This document shows, in pieces, positions 48,237 to 60,073 of a stretch of DNA of 64,000 nt; position 1 is the first letter of the stretch; every line of letters begins with the position of its first letter. The stretch comes from Armillaria gallica (lineage: Eukaryota > Basidiomycota > Agaricomycetes > Agaricales > Physalacriaceae). A program made the translations under genes and the position numbers. Under the pieces are notes generated by a model, which worked only from the letters and a program-made list of their open reading frames with translations, was not told the DNA's origin and did not search any database. The DNA is taken from assembly GCA_037576215.1 (NCBI GenBank), contig JBANDB010000004.1:1116001-1180000 (forward strand), read 5' to 3'.

Positions 48237-51168
48237 GCCAACCTCATCTCTGTCAGTGCCCTGAATAAAGCTGGGCTTTCTACAGTCTTCTCCGCAGGGC
48301 ATGCCATTGTACATGATAGGTCTGGGAAGGAGATTTTTGCTGGGCATGGTTCCGAAGGGATGTATGTCCTGGATGCTGCACCTACCCCCCAGGCTCTATC
48401 CTCATGTGCCTCTCCTATGTCTATGTGTGACTGGCACAGGCATCTCATTCACATGAGTCCTAAAACGATTGAGGAAATGGCTTCGAAAAAACTTGTGGAT
48501 GGCTTGGACATCACCTCAGACCCTCTCCAAGGCCGATGCGAGGACTGTATCCTCGCTTGCCAGGCACATCGACCTTTTGATGAACCCACGGATCCTGATG
48601 TTGATCCTCTTGAGCTTGTGGCTACCAACTTATAGGGACCATCTTGTACTGCGTCCACAGGAGGGAAGACATATATGATGATATTTGTGGACAGTGGAAC
48701 ATCATTCAAAGCAGGGGAGTTCCTAGCAGACAAAGCGGATGAGACCATGCTGGCAGCTTTTGAAAGGTATAGAAAGATGGTGGAAACCCAAACAGGCCAG
48801 AAGATGAAGTGTGTGCAAGCAGACCGGGCTTTTGCAGGGGCAAAGTGGGCTGATTATTGTGCAGAACATGGCATCTTGCTGGAGTTGACAGCCCCGCATT
48901 CTTCTGCTCAGAATGGTCTGGCAGAATGGGCTCTTCATATGACAATGGAGGACACTCGTGCATTATTGAGTGATTCTGGCTTGGCAGATTGCTACTGGGC
49001 AGAGGCTGCATCGATGTCCATATTCACATGCAACCTAACACCTACGAGATGACACCCTGGCGTGGTACTGGCAGAATCGTTCTTGGGGCGTTGCCAGGAT
49101 GTGTCATTCCTTCGAGTCTTTGGGGCAATGTGCTGGGCCAAGAAACCGGTGTCTAACAGACTTCTGGTGGATGGCGGAAGCAAATTAGCTGATCGATCGA
49201 AGAAGTGTGTCTTCCTTGGTTATGCAGGGTCCAACTATCGCATGCTCAATCAATCAGGCCACGTGTTTGTTTCTCATGATGTCATTTTTGACGAGGGACC
49301 TGCACATCACACTGTGAGTGTGGGAGAGACTGAGACTGAGACTCCACTCACTGCTGCTTCATCAACTCCTGCCTTGAATACTCTGCCTCCTGATACTACA
49401 GCTCCCACTATGACAACCCCAGCTCCTGAACCAACTTTGCGCTGATCAGCACATGTGACACATCCTAGCCCTGAAGCTGCCAAATCTCTATTGTCCAAAC
49501 AATGTGAAGTTGAGGCTTGTGCAAGTGGAAACAAGTGGGCAACCAATAGCAAGCACCCATGAGCCTCAATGGCAGCATCCAGGAATAGTCCTGATCCATA
49601 CATCCCACGGAGTTACAACGATGCACTACGCATTGACGAAGAGCGTTGGAAGGCTGCAATAGATGTTGAGTATGGCATGCACATGCTGAAGCATACATGG
49701 GACCTGGTCGACGCTCCATAAAGTGTAAACATAAAGGACTGCAAGTGGGTTTATGGGATGAAATGGGATGGAGACGGTAATTGGCTCAAGGATAAGGCGA
49801 GGCTCGTCGGAAAGGGATACACTCAACAACTTGGTCTCGACTACAATGATACTTGGGCAGCCGTAACTCGCCTTGAATCTGTCTGGATGTCAGCTGCTGT
49901 TGCAGCAAAGCTTGATCTTCATCTCTGGCAAGTCGACTTTGTCTCTGCATATCTGAACAGTGAAACGAAGGAGGACATCTACATGAACCAACCTCCAGGC
50001 TACATCGTCAAAGGCCAGGAAGATAAGGTGTGCAAACTCATTCACACGATCTATGGGACCATGCAAGGTGGCCACAATTGGTTTGAGATGCTTGGGAAGA
50101 CCTATGATGAGCTTGGATACCGGACGTCTCATGCAGACCCTTGCATCTGAACAATGGGCTCACCAGGTGAGGATTATACTATTACAGACACATACACAGA
50201 TGATGTATGGGGAGCGTCGTCTAGTGCGACTGAGGTGAGTCATCGAAAGAAAGAGTTGGAGGAGAAATGGGAGCTTAATGACATGGGAGAGAACCACTAT
50301 TTTCTTTGATCAAGACCTCGAGGCTGGCACAATCTCGTTCTTGCAGTGCCCATACTGGGAAAATGTCGTACTGGATTTCGATCTCAGATATCTCACCCCG
50401 CATTCCATGCCCTTACCAGTCGGCATCATCTTGGATAGCTCGCAATCACCGAATACTCAGGCAGAGAAAGACGATATGGCTAGGTTTCCCTACCACAGAC
50501 TGTTGGGCCGCATGATGTGGGGACAACTTGCTACTCGTCCTGACCTTTGTTACCCAGTGAGCGTACTAGCTCGATTCCAAGGCAACCTGGGCCCAGCGCA
50601 CTGGAAGGCCCTATTGCATGTCATCGGATATATCAAGGGAACTATGGACTATGGTATTCAATTCTCACGCGATGAACCATTGACCCCAGTGGGATTCGTG
50701 GATGCCGATTACGGAGGCTGTCATGACACTGCATGATCTACCTCCGGTTACGTGTTCACCATGGCTAGTGCCCCCGTTTGTTGGAGTTCCAAGCGCCAGG
50801 CAACCATTGCCCTGTCCACTGTTGAAGCAGAATACATCTCGCTGACTCATGCCATGCAACAGATGATGTGGATAATGTCCTGGATGGAGGAAGTGCAACT
50901 CCCCCAACTGTGTCCAGCTGTGCTCTATGGTGATAACCAGGGAGCTGTTGCTCTCATGAAGAACATGTGGTCCCATCACAAGGTCAAACATATTTGCATC
51001 TGCGAGCACTTTATTTGGGACCTCATGAAGGACAGTGACTTATGCATTGACTTCATTCATGGCAATGCAAACCCTGCTGACATGTTTACCAAGCCATTAC
51101 CCTGCAATGCCCATCATGGCCACCTCGAGGGTCTTACTATCATTCCGAGTGATACGGATATGGGGGAG
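48237..51168 (+). pseudogene. Copia Pol: integrase, reverse transcriptase, RNase H
   Basis: After the nested insertion the protease tail LISVSALNKAGL resumes. Next come the GAG-pre-integrase block WHRHLIHMSPKTIEEMA (about 48.4 kb) and the integrase core with QADR and QNGLAEWAL (48.8-48.95 kb). Reverse transcriptase follows with KWVYGMKW, ARLVGKGYTQ and YTDD in place of YVDD (49.7-50.2 kb). RNase H shows TVEAEYISL and ADMFTKPL (50.8-51.1 kb). Nonsense codons are TAG 48633, TGA 49050, TGA 49443, TGA 49560, TAA 49719, TGA 50148 and TGA 50734. There is one deletion-type frame change near 50.27-50.31 kb. Most stops are TGA where relatives have Arg, for example CHDTA-stop-STSGYV. Confidence 0.93.
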
Positions 51169-51403
51169 TGTTGGAGGAGTATCCATATACCCGTTATCTT
51201 TTTGTTATCTTTTCCTGATCTTACCATATATATTTACTTACCTCCTGTCATTACTCGATCACTATATAGTCTAGCCATCATTACCCAGGTACCTCAGTCG
51301 TTTCACCTATGCTGTGCCCGACTGAGGTATGTATACCTTACCGTGCCTACTACTTACTTACTCACCCTCTTTCATAGATCTTACTTATATCCTTCCGTCA
51401 ATA
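51169..51403 (+). repeat. Copia 3' LTR
   Basis: 235 bp, followed by the TSD TGCTC. It keeps CG at several sites that are CA or TG in the 5' LTR, and the reverse at others. The intron-like segment is present. Confidence 0.93.
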
Positions 51404-51408
51404 TGCTC

Positions 51409-52695
51409 TCGTATCCGCGTCCTGACACCAGATGGGTGACCCAATATGCTCTTCTCACCCTTCCGCATACACTGTCTCTTTTCTGTGCCTCTGCGAGCAT
51501 CATCAGTTGATTTGAAAGGAAATGGCGTCTTGGTGAATTTTGGTCTTCTGCTCATTACTTTTAGCTGATCTCAACTTAGGTGCGATGATGATTTGTCAGG
51601 TTTTGTAAAAGATCTTCTGGATGCATTGCCTAGCAATGAGTCAGTGTAGCTCTCGCGATGTCTGCGGTTCATCTGACCTATCTACTTCCTCAGGAGTAGT
51701 GTCCCCCTTGCCAATGGCATCATTGAGGTCAACAAGACAGCCTCTTCAGCCTCGGATCTCTCTCCCAGTGTCAGTTTCAATTTGGCCCCTGTGGATGGAG
51801 GTACACAAGCTGGATATGACAACTTCACTAATATTCCAAGATACATCGTAAGGTATGGAAATTGTGTGTTGCTGTACTGCCATGTTAACAGGAATTTAAA
51901 AGACCTATTGTACGCAACTTAGTCAGCACCTTTGGCATCCCAGAGGTGGTGCTATCCTCATCAGAGACTAACACTCAATCTGCCTCGCATCTAAGTGTTG
52001 TTGCCGTTGCAAGCGCAGGGTGCATGACCACATATTATTACAACTTTGGCAATGTACCCAGAGTTGTCTTCTGGTATGTTTCCCATTTTTTTGTGGCTGT
52101 AACTCTGTGCCTCAAGTTGCTGTCATTGGCCTACAATTCACAGTATCGTCAATGCTCAAGATACTGTGGCTACAGAACCTGCATAAATTATTGTTACCAC
52201 TGTGCCATGTCTTGTGGTGAACCTTTTTCATCAAAAGAAATCGATAGTTTTGCTGATTATTATCTAAGAGTTCAAACCATGTGTTTGATTGTCATTTGCG
52301 TCGTCTTCTTTCTCTCCTTTTCCTTCCTTCCCTCATCAATACTTGTCCCACTGTCTTTAAAGTTCACTTTGCTTGTCATTACAAAAATTGCTATCGCCTT
52401 TTCATGAAATGACTCTATTTGACCACATCTCCCCTGCTTGCCTATCAGCGTCGTTGGTGTTCATCGTCAGTGTTCATTCCTTGCTTATTGTGTGTACATG
52501 ACGCCTCTTCAGTTTTGGTTGGTTTGGTCGAAATATTGCTCGTTGTGCCTGCCTGAAAACCATCCGTGTACTCTGCTTCATTAGTGAGTTGTCCTGGGTT
52601 TGTCCATGTCTGCCAGATGCTGCAAGAGTTCATACTTCCACACCGTCAAAATTGCCATATATGTGTGCGACTCTTTCTGTCCCAATGGCAATTCA
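51409..52695 (+). other. Coding traces of an unrecognised gene
   Basis: Plus-strand pieces look protein-like: SGFVKDLLDALPSNES (about 51.6 kb), VPLANGIIEVNKTASS and VDGGTQAGYDNFTNIPRYIV (51.69-51.85 kb), then RPIVRNLVSTFGIPEVVLSS (51.9-51.97 kb). Small GT-AG segments could separate them. I do not recognise the family. The remainder to 52.7 kb shows nothing clear, although upstream exons of the RNR2 pseudogene may lie here. Confidence 0.3.
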
Positions 52696-53741
52696 TCAGA
52701 GCCTTTGCTCATGCCAACTGCCAACAGGCTAATCATTTTTCCCTTGAAAGATTCTGAGGTCAATTGTCAGCTATCAATTCTGCGGTGTGTTGACTGTCCT
52801 CCAGATCCTGGATTTCTACAAGCTACATGAGGCTTCTTTCTGGACAGCGGAAGAGATCAACTTCGCAACAGATGTCACTGACTGGACAACAAAACTCAGT
52901 CTTTCTGAATGTGCTTTGTTTTCGATGATACTCACTTTCTTCGCATCCACAGATTCTATTGTCAATGAGAATCTCCTTCAACATTTCTCCTCTGAAGTTC
53001 AGTTGCCAGAAGCTTGATACTTCTATACATTCCAAGCTGCAATGGAAACATCCAATCTAAGGTGTACTTGGTGACTACAAACCATTATTCGTGACAACGT
53101 TGAGCAACTTCACCTTTTCAATGGCATATCCAAATACCCTTGTGTTGCAGCCAAGGCAAATTGGGCACTTCAATGGGCCCAATCTACCACCTTGTTTCCT
53201 CAGCGCTTGGTCACCTTTGTGGCTGTCGAGGGTTTCTTTTTCTCCTGTTCTTTCACTGCAATCTACTTGCTCAAGCAGTGTGGGGTCATGCCTGGGCTCT
53301 GCTTTTCAAACAAACTCATATGCCATGACGAAGGACTTCATATGGATTTCATATGCTTCTTGTACACATGGCTGAAATCAATGCTCCTTGTTGACGACGT
53401 TGCTCAAATTCTAATTGAAGCTTGTGGTATAGTAAAGTCCTTTTGGACAGGTGCGCAGTTCTGTTATGACCTGTGGTGCTTTTTCTCAGTGCCAAACAGA
53501 CATTATGCTTTCGGATCTATTGGGAATGAACACAAGTCTCATGCATCAGTACATAGAATTTGTTACCGATCGCCTTCTTGTTGCTCTCAGTTGTGCCAAA
53601 TTGTACTGCATTGGCAATCTGCTCCCTTTCATGGACATGATTTCTTTACATGGCAAAACCAACGTTTTTGAGCGCTGTAACGCTGAGTACACTTTGGCCA
53701 ATGTCGATGAAGAACTTCTGAAAATTGTTCATCTTCGATAG
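52696..53741 (+). pseudogene. RNR2: Ribonucleotide reductase small-subunit pseudogene
   Basis: The plus strand reads as a class Ia RNR small subunit, which makes deoxyribonucleotides with a di-iron tyrosyl radical. Blocks are PLLMPTANRLIIFPL, then a 46-bp intron (52759-52804), FYKLHEASFWTAEEI, DSIVNENLLQHFSSEVQLPE, YFYTFQ, FVAVEGFFFSC, MPGLCFSNKL, DEGLHMDF, GMNTSLMHQYIEFVTDRLLV and HGKTNVFE. TGA at 53015-53017 replaces the Arg of the EAR-FYGFQ motif. The iron-ligand segment ENxHSE reads METSNLR, so a His ligand is lost. More breaks follow at 53072 (TGA) and at a frame change near 53.45-53.49 kb, which may be a second intron. Because an intron remains, this is a DNA-level duplicate or relic rather than a processed retrocopy. 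It is CpG-poor like its surroundings. Confidence 0.88.
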
Positions 53742-56700
53742 TTCTCTTTGCTGTTGAATCTGACTAACAATCTTCAGAGTGTTTGAGGCCAACTTTTAGT
53801 TGTCTGCCACTATTTTATGTGTGTACATAGTAATTGATTGTGAAATTTATATTAAAATTTTTGGAAACAAAAGGGAAGAATCAGGGACAGGCACACAGCC
53901 GCCGCTACAGGGATTAGTACTTTGAAGTGAAAATCGACTTTCTTGAGCTTCCATACAGTCTAAAATTTCTGAAAAGCCATCAGATTATCATACAATAGAT
54001 ATGCACTTCCTGGTATTTACAGATTGTCTAACCAGTGATGTGAGATTGTGTAGAGACGGTCCAAAGACCTGAGGCAGATGCACGCACTGCTAATTTTGTG
54101 ACACTCTTGTGACACAGAGCGCCATGCAACAGCTAGACCCTCTTTGTGTGATGCCATAACCATACAAAATAAACCTGAGGATACAAGGAGGTATATACTT
54201 ACATTTCCATTGTACTCCAGCTTTCCTGAAAATTTCTTTGGACGAGAAGCTCAAGAAAGTCAATTTTTGCTTCAAAGTACTGAAATGACTGTTCCAGCAA
54301 CTGTATGGTACCGTTCCCTTTCACTCAATCTCTTAGAAAATTTATATCCATAATACTGAGATATTAATCTATCTAAACACAGAAATTTCCAAGGGAATTG
54401 AGTAAGAATTGAGGCCACGGCATGGGATTGTCAAACTCTGGGTGATTTTCAATGCTGCCGGGATCGATAGTATATCTTGAAGTCAACTTCATTCAAACAG
54501 CCTTGCTGTCTCCACCAAACATTAGGAACACCTCTATTTTGGTGTACACAAGTTTACAAGTGCTGCAGCCATGGCTATGTCATCCTGTGAGTCTGCATGG
54601 ACTGCACTACCTGAAAAATGCATTTGAAGCATACTTTTTGATCCAGAGTGCTCAGGTATGATGCAAGTGGTGTCACAATTCATTGATTGATAAATGAAAG
54701 CCCACGGGTTCCTTGGGAGGCAATATATCAAAGTGCTGGGGCCATGGTTGACTGGAGGATTGATTTTTTATAAGTAGATTTCATCATTTCAAGTTCCAAT
54801 ATTCCACTTTTGGGGGGTCAGGCCTTGCTTTCATGCATACAGTGTGTACTTAATCCCTTACTTTCCTCTGAAGTACCATACTCTTAAGACAGGGAATTGT
54901 AATACAAAAGACAAGCTGGTCTCAGTGAATAATGGGTTAATCAATGCATTTTGTGTGACAGAGTTGGAAAATTGTCCACCAAAGGAAGATATGAGTACAG
55001 ATTAAATTGTGGGAATTTAACCATGCGTGTAGAAACAAAATACAGGCAGGGAGCAACAGCAAAAAACATCATGGCAGATAACTATAGGGGCTATGGGCAG
55101 ATAACTTTGGCAGGGAATTACCCTTTTCATGATTATCCATTTAGATACCTTATTTTTTGTTCCCATACTTTACTACATCATAAATCACATTCTATTTGTC
55201 CTATGTACAGAAGATCCTGAGTAAAGGTGGAGAAACGAACCCATGAAAAATCTGTGGAAGTGTGAGATACTGCTGCTCAATATGGGCATGGCAGATAACT
55301 GCTGTTGGAACCCAGTGAAACTGGCAGTAAACCTCCGTTTGCCTTCCTTTTGATGTATTACATGTGAGGTGTTGACATTCTATCGATGATCCAGGTTTAC
55401 TCATATATCGCCTGATTCTTTCCTTCACTGTTAGAATTCCATGGAGATTAGTTGTACTCAGTCCTTCAATCAGATTTATGAAGTACGTTTACTCCTTAAT
55501 TCCATTTAGTGTTGACTAAATCATGTATGACAGACCCTCACTGGCACCTCCTGCTTGCAAACTGTAAACAAGTAATCCTTCTCGCTTTGATCCATAGACC
55601 AATTCCTGACTTTGACTCTGATACAAGTTGGGCGCTTCCATTCTCGCTAATCCTCTGTTACGATTTTTCCATTTTTTCTCCTATCTAATCTTCAGTGCCT
55701 ATCTTATCCATGGTGCTTCATTTATCTTGATCTTATCTATTGGCACCTGGACTGGTCACCATGACTATACCGAACAACTTCAGTAATTGTACTGCAACAC
55801 ATTGCCACCAGCTTGTTGCCACATTGTAAGTGACCATTTGACACATTGCAATGAGTTATATTTAGCACATGGACTTTAGTATATAAGTAGTGTAGCTCTC
55901 GCTGTAGTATCCTCAGCTTCGAGCTAAGTTTATATATACCGGACTTTACTCATTCGCTCACTGAACACAACTAAGCGTTAACCACCTACTTGTCGTATTC
56001 CAAGCTCTGCCACACCTGAGTGATTGTATGAATGTGATACAGCCCAAGGATTGTGCCTGCTTGTTATACCCAAGTCCAAGCCTAACATCCTCAGACTTGG
56101 CTTACTCATGGGTGACTATCTATTAATGATGTACAATGATTTCTTTGTTGCATTGTATCAGATTGATGCATCACCAAGCTCCAAGGTTTCTGTCAATGCT
56201 GTCTGTCAGCTTCAATACTGTCCATCAGGCTAACTTACAATGGTCAAAGGCTGGGAATCAGTTACAGCCAAGAAATGAAGAGGTGGTACACCAAACTTTC
56301 ACATAGCGCTGATGAAGTAGCACACACTTTTTCATGGATATTCTTCTCTCAAAGTCTGTCCATCTTCCTTACGTTTGTTGAATGTGGGATGACTCCTTTC
56401 AGTCTTGATAGGGTTTGTTTGGCTCTGCACTTACTGTACTGGCAAAATGTCTTCAGAAGATAGGTGGAGCTCTCATAATTAATGTGATATGATCAATGGT
56501 AGGTAAACCGGTGACAAGGCTGGTGACGGGCACCCATGAAACTGAGCATGGCCTAGCGTGAACACACACCAAACCCAACTCAACCCCACTAAACACACAC
56601 ACACACACAATCTCCTTAAGTGCAGAGGGGAGCAAGGATTTTAATTCCACTTGCGTGCTGACAGTATTCCAATTTCTCTCAGCGAGCTCGCTAGAATGAT

Positions 56701-58366
56701 ACGTGCAACAACATAGTATTTTCAAGCTAGTCTCAAATTCTCTAGCTCTTCAGAGCTTTTTACAAGAGAGCACAGTGAACCATGCAACCCTCAAGGCAAA
56801 ATATATTTCAATAGCCGGAACACACGGATATGCAGATCCACAAGTTGACCAAGTTCGGTCAGTGAGCTCGCTAAGTACGACCCACTGCTAGATCTAATCT
56901 GTGCGTGATGCCGCCTTTCTCTTAGTGGCTAAACCTGACTTCCAAACTCGTCACGATGGAGGCCCTCGGCACTCCCACTCAAGTCTTAATTACTCTCAGA
57001 ACCATCCCCACAAGTCCTCACACACAGTGCGCTCACCCTAACAATGGTGCTGGGAGGTCCAACTGCACACACCTGTCACACTTTGTGCAACTGCTAGAAC
57101 AGCTCAAGCTGGCTGATTCCCTTGCAACTACTTTTAGACCTACACAGAGGCCGACACCACACAAGTTCTCTTTTTACACTGAACCAGAAAAAGGAACAGA
57201 GCTTTTCTCTCAGATTTATCTCAGCAAACTCTCAAGATTGGTGCAGTGTCACTGCCCCGAATCTCTGTCTTATCTCAAGTAAACCGAAGTTTTTATCCAA
57301 AATGTTTCTCTTATTCTATTTCTCTGTGAGCTCGCTAAACTTGCGTTCCAGACAAGGCTCGAAGCTACTAACTCTTACATGTCGCAACAAGTCCAGATCC
57401 AAACTGAAACTTTATTACTGTATGTGGGGGGTAGGTATCTTTCTTTTAATACATGAAAATCTACTCTACTTATACTATGGAAGATTGATTGTTACAAACA
57501 GATTTTTAGTAATTTACTTCTTTTTTGGCCAGGTATTCCTCATCTGAGTTGGCCCAGTGCTCTAGGCAGCATGCCACTTGTTCCTCTTTTTAGTATCCTC
57601 AAAGAGCTAAGCGATGTCTACATCACTCGCTCTAGCAGCAGAGTAGCTTGTGAGCATGCACTCAATAGCTGCTTAATCCTCGACCACTGATCACACTTTG
57701 TATTCAGCTTTTGGGTCTGCTCCAAAGGTGACAGCGTCATGTTCTAGACTCGGTAACCAAGAAATGCCTTGGCTTTCCAGTCCGCTCACTACTTCCATTG
57801 GCCGAAGCCTGTTTCTAGGCCATGCCCGAGGTTCTCTTGATTACCCCACACGTGATATCGTTTTTCCGGATCTCCAGGGACCATGTGTCATAGATTACAG
57901 ACACGTTGTTATCTAAATTAGCCTCAGCCCACATACAAGCACATCCCACTCCAGCTGAGTCCTCTATTGTAAATGGGTGGTTTGGCAATCTAGCTCACCC
58001 TTCAGCCTTGTTGCCATGCATGCCTGTAAGGTACAGTGCAATGATGAAGTCCTTATGTTTTAATCCCATTGCTTCTTTTTCTGTTATAGAGCTCTCTACC
58101 TTGATGACCTTGCTTCTTCATGTGCCACTTGCACTGTCAGCCCGCTCGCGATGCCTCTGCATTGCTAAAGTGTAAGGTATGACAATTTTGCAAAATTACA
58201 CCCTTAGACACGCTGCGGGCATGACACCAGTACGAGAAGGGGAGGGCAAAAAATCAACCTAGAGAATTGTGGGGTTGATTCGTGAAGCACCTGTCAGAGG
58301 TGTTTTGTGCATCAGTTGATTTTTGGCAAAATCAATCATTGAGCATCGAATCGATCACAGAATCGA
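53742..58366. other. Long gene-poor stretch
   Basis: CpG-poor sequence with only short open frames and no recognisable gene. It contains a small AC microsatellite (56593-56609) and three copies of a GAGCTCGCT word (56684, 56864 and 57328), the first as the perfect palindrome AGCGAGCTCGCT. Ancient transposon debris is likely but cannot be assigned. Confidence 0.45.
56593..56609. repeat. AC dinucleotide microsatellite
   Basis: About eight to nine uninterrupted AC units. Confidence 0.9.
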
Positions 58367-58374
58367 TCCAAAAA

Positions 58375-58880
58375 CAAGGGGGTACTGGAATGTTGGCCTG
58401 GCACACTGGGTAGGTAGGTAGGTTGGGCCAGCAGGCCCAAAAAAGAAAGTTGACCTCCCTTATTGGGGCCTAAAAACGACTTTTTGGGGGATGTCACAGA
58501 TAAATTTCAATGTAATACATACCATGGTGCATGCTATTTACCTCTGAGAGTATGATAACTGGCTTTATAGACATCTTCACCAGCACTCTTTGGCATCAAT
58601 GCTTACTGCATCATGATGATGTCATATACCTTAATGCACCAATTTTGCAATATACATCTAATAAATAGGATACAGACTGTGTGCAAAAACATCAAGATAT
58701 TTATCATACAGGTACTTTTGTGCAAAAAATGGGCCAAAATGTGTCAGAATAAGCCTAAATTAAATTAAAATTACACAGAATGACATCATACAGGTCACGT
58801 GGAGGTAGGTAGGTCCAGTGCTGATGCACAAAAATATTTAATCGACCCTATGTCTTTTTTTTCATATTCGGACCCCCTTG
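58375..58880. mobile_element. Small non-autonomous element with perfect 8-bp TSD (family copy C)
   Basis: A 506-bp element starting CAAGGGGGTACTGG and ending CCCCCTTG, flanked by TCCAAAAA at 58367-58374 and 58881-58888. The left end has a GGTA tandem run where copies A and B have GGTT. With those copies it defines a family spread at least across both ends of this window. Confidence 0.9.
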
Positions 58881-59081
58881 TCCAAAAAGCATGACTCTGA
58901 CCGCTACTATTGTTTCCTTCCTACCACAATGACAACACACCGCAATCCTCCTCTTGGTGAACTTACAGCTTTAGCATTACACTAAGCCGATCCCCAGAGA
59001 AGCTTCAGTAGTACATGTTGCTGTGTCATCATTCACCTTTGCATCCTCATTTTGTTAAGACTTAGGACTATTATTCGAAAT

Positions 59082-59516
59082 AGATGGGAATGCATGGTGT
59101 AAACATTATGAAAGGACTGATTTACATGGGGAACATGGGCTTGAATATGTAAGCATATCATAGGACAAGCATACAGGTAGAAAATAACATACTTACAGTA
59201 CAAAAGGATTTGTCACAAATATAAGAGTCTTGCTGAGGTCACTCTCTGCATCATCAACCAGACTGGTCCATTCCAGTGCCGAGGCAGCAGTCCTACATGG
59301 GTAGGAAGCCCATTATATCCCCCTCTGTTGCTGACACTCCCTGTGCTGAGCTCAGTGTTGTTGGGCTCTTGGAGAAGCTGAACTTTATCCTCAGCACATC
59401 ATACAGCCTGCATATGCCGTCCCTATCTTCTGTCCTTGAAGCCTACATCCACAAGGGCTACGACTTTGGCACCACCTTTAGTTATCTGCATCCATTTTGG
59501 TACAATGGCTTGCTTA
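59082..59516 (+). pseudogene. Third HET-domain gene, 5' fragment cut by Ty3/gypsy
   Basis: Reads SIPVPRQQSYMGRKPIISPS, then VADTPC and GYDFGTTFSYLHPFWYNG, co-linear with the N-terminal part of the other two HET genes. Upstream, NAWCKHYERTD ending in GTAAGC corresponds to exon 1 and its intron in the 31.6-kb copy. A two-base loss breaks the frame just before SIPVP. The gene stops at the LTR at 59517, and the HET motifs themselves would lie beyond the retrotransposon, outside the window. CpG depletion sets it apart from its two relatives. Confidence 0.8.
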
Positions 59517-59972
59517 TGTTATGGATTTCCACATCAATGGAATCCCACAGAATCCTCTGGAAGTCTCCAGTTGCTTGAAGACTCTTCCTTTTCTTTCTAT
59601 CTTTTTCTTTACTTCAAATTACTCAGCATAATGTACTCAATATGACTCATGACCTCATGAAACTTACAGAATCTTCTAGTAAACCACCTTGTATATATAT
59701 GTAGCTATGAAACATGTAGTCGGTACCAAATTCTTACTACCTATCTTGAACCCTACACTTTGTGTGACCTCCAGCCTCGGACACTAAGCTTCACACTAGT
59801 CTGCTAACTTCCTTCAAGATACCTGTAAGATACCTCGAGCTCACTTGAACCCATTACTCACTCACGGATACCTCATTCTCACTCTCACACTCTTATTCTC
59901 TTACCAATACATACTTTGATTACTAGCGAATACTCGTTATATTATCTAGCATGGTATCCAACTTTTACAACA
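59517..59972 (+). repeat. Ty3/gypsy 5' LTR (456 bp)
   Basis: Starts TGTTATGGATTTC, identical for 13 bases to the LTR start of the element at 32639, and ends ACAACA before TTGGTGGACACAT. The rest of the two LTRs is different, so they are related but distinct lineages. Confidence 0.85.
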
Positions 59973-60073
59973 TTGGTGGACACATATGGTCTTGCTCGAG
60001 GATACATTGTACTTACAACTTCATTTACTTGCATACTCATCCTCTCTGAATATACAACCTTGTTTTCAACACA

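Larger units (their letters stand above)
43010..51403 (+). mobile_element. Ty1/copia retrotransposon, degraded, with a nested insertion
   Basis: Two 235-bp LTRs (43010-43244 and 51169-51403), starting TGTTGGAGG and ending TCAATA, enclose gag and pol in copia order (protease, integrase, reverse transcriptase, RNase H). The flanking 5-bp duplication is TGCTC (43005-43009 and 51404-51408). A purine run, ATATGGGGGAG, precedes the 3' LTR. Coding sequence is broken by stops, one small deletion near 50.3 kb and a 3.24-kb insertion at 44996-48236. The element cannot be active. Confidence 0.95.
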
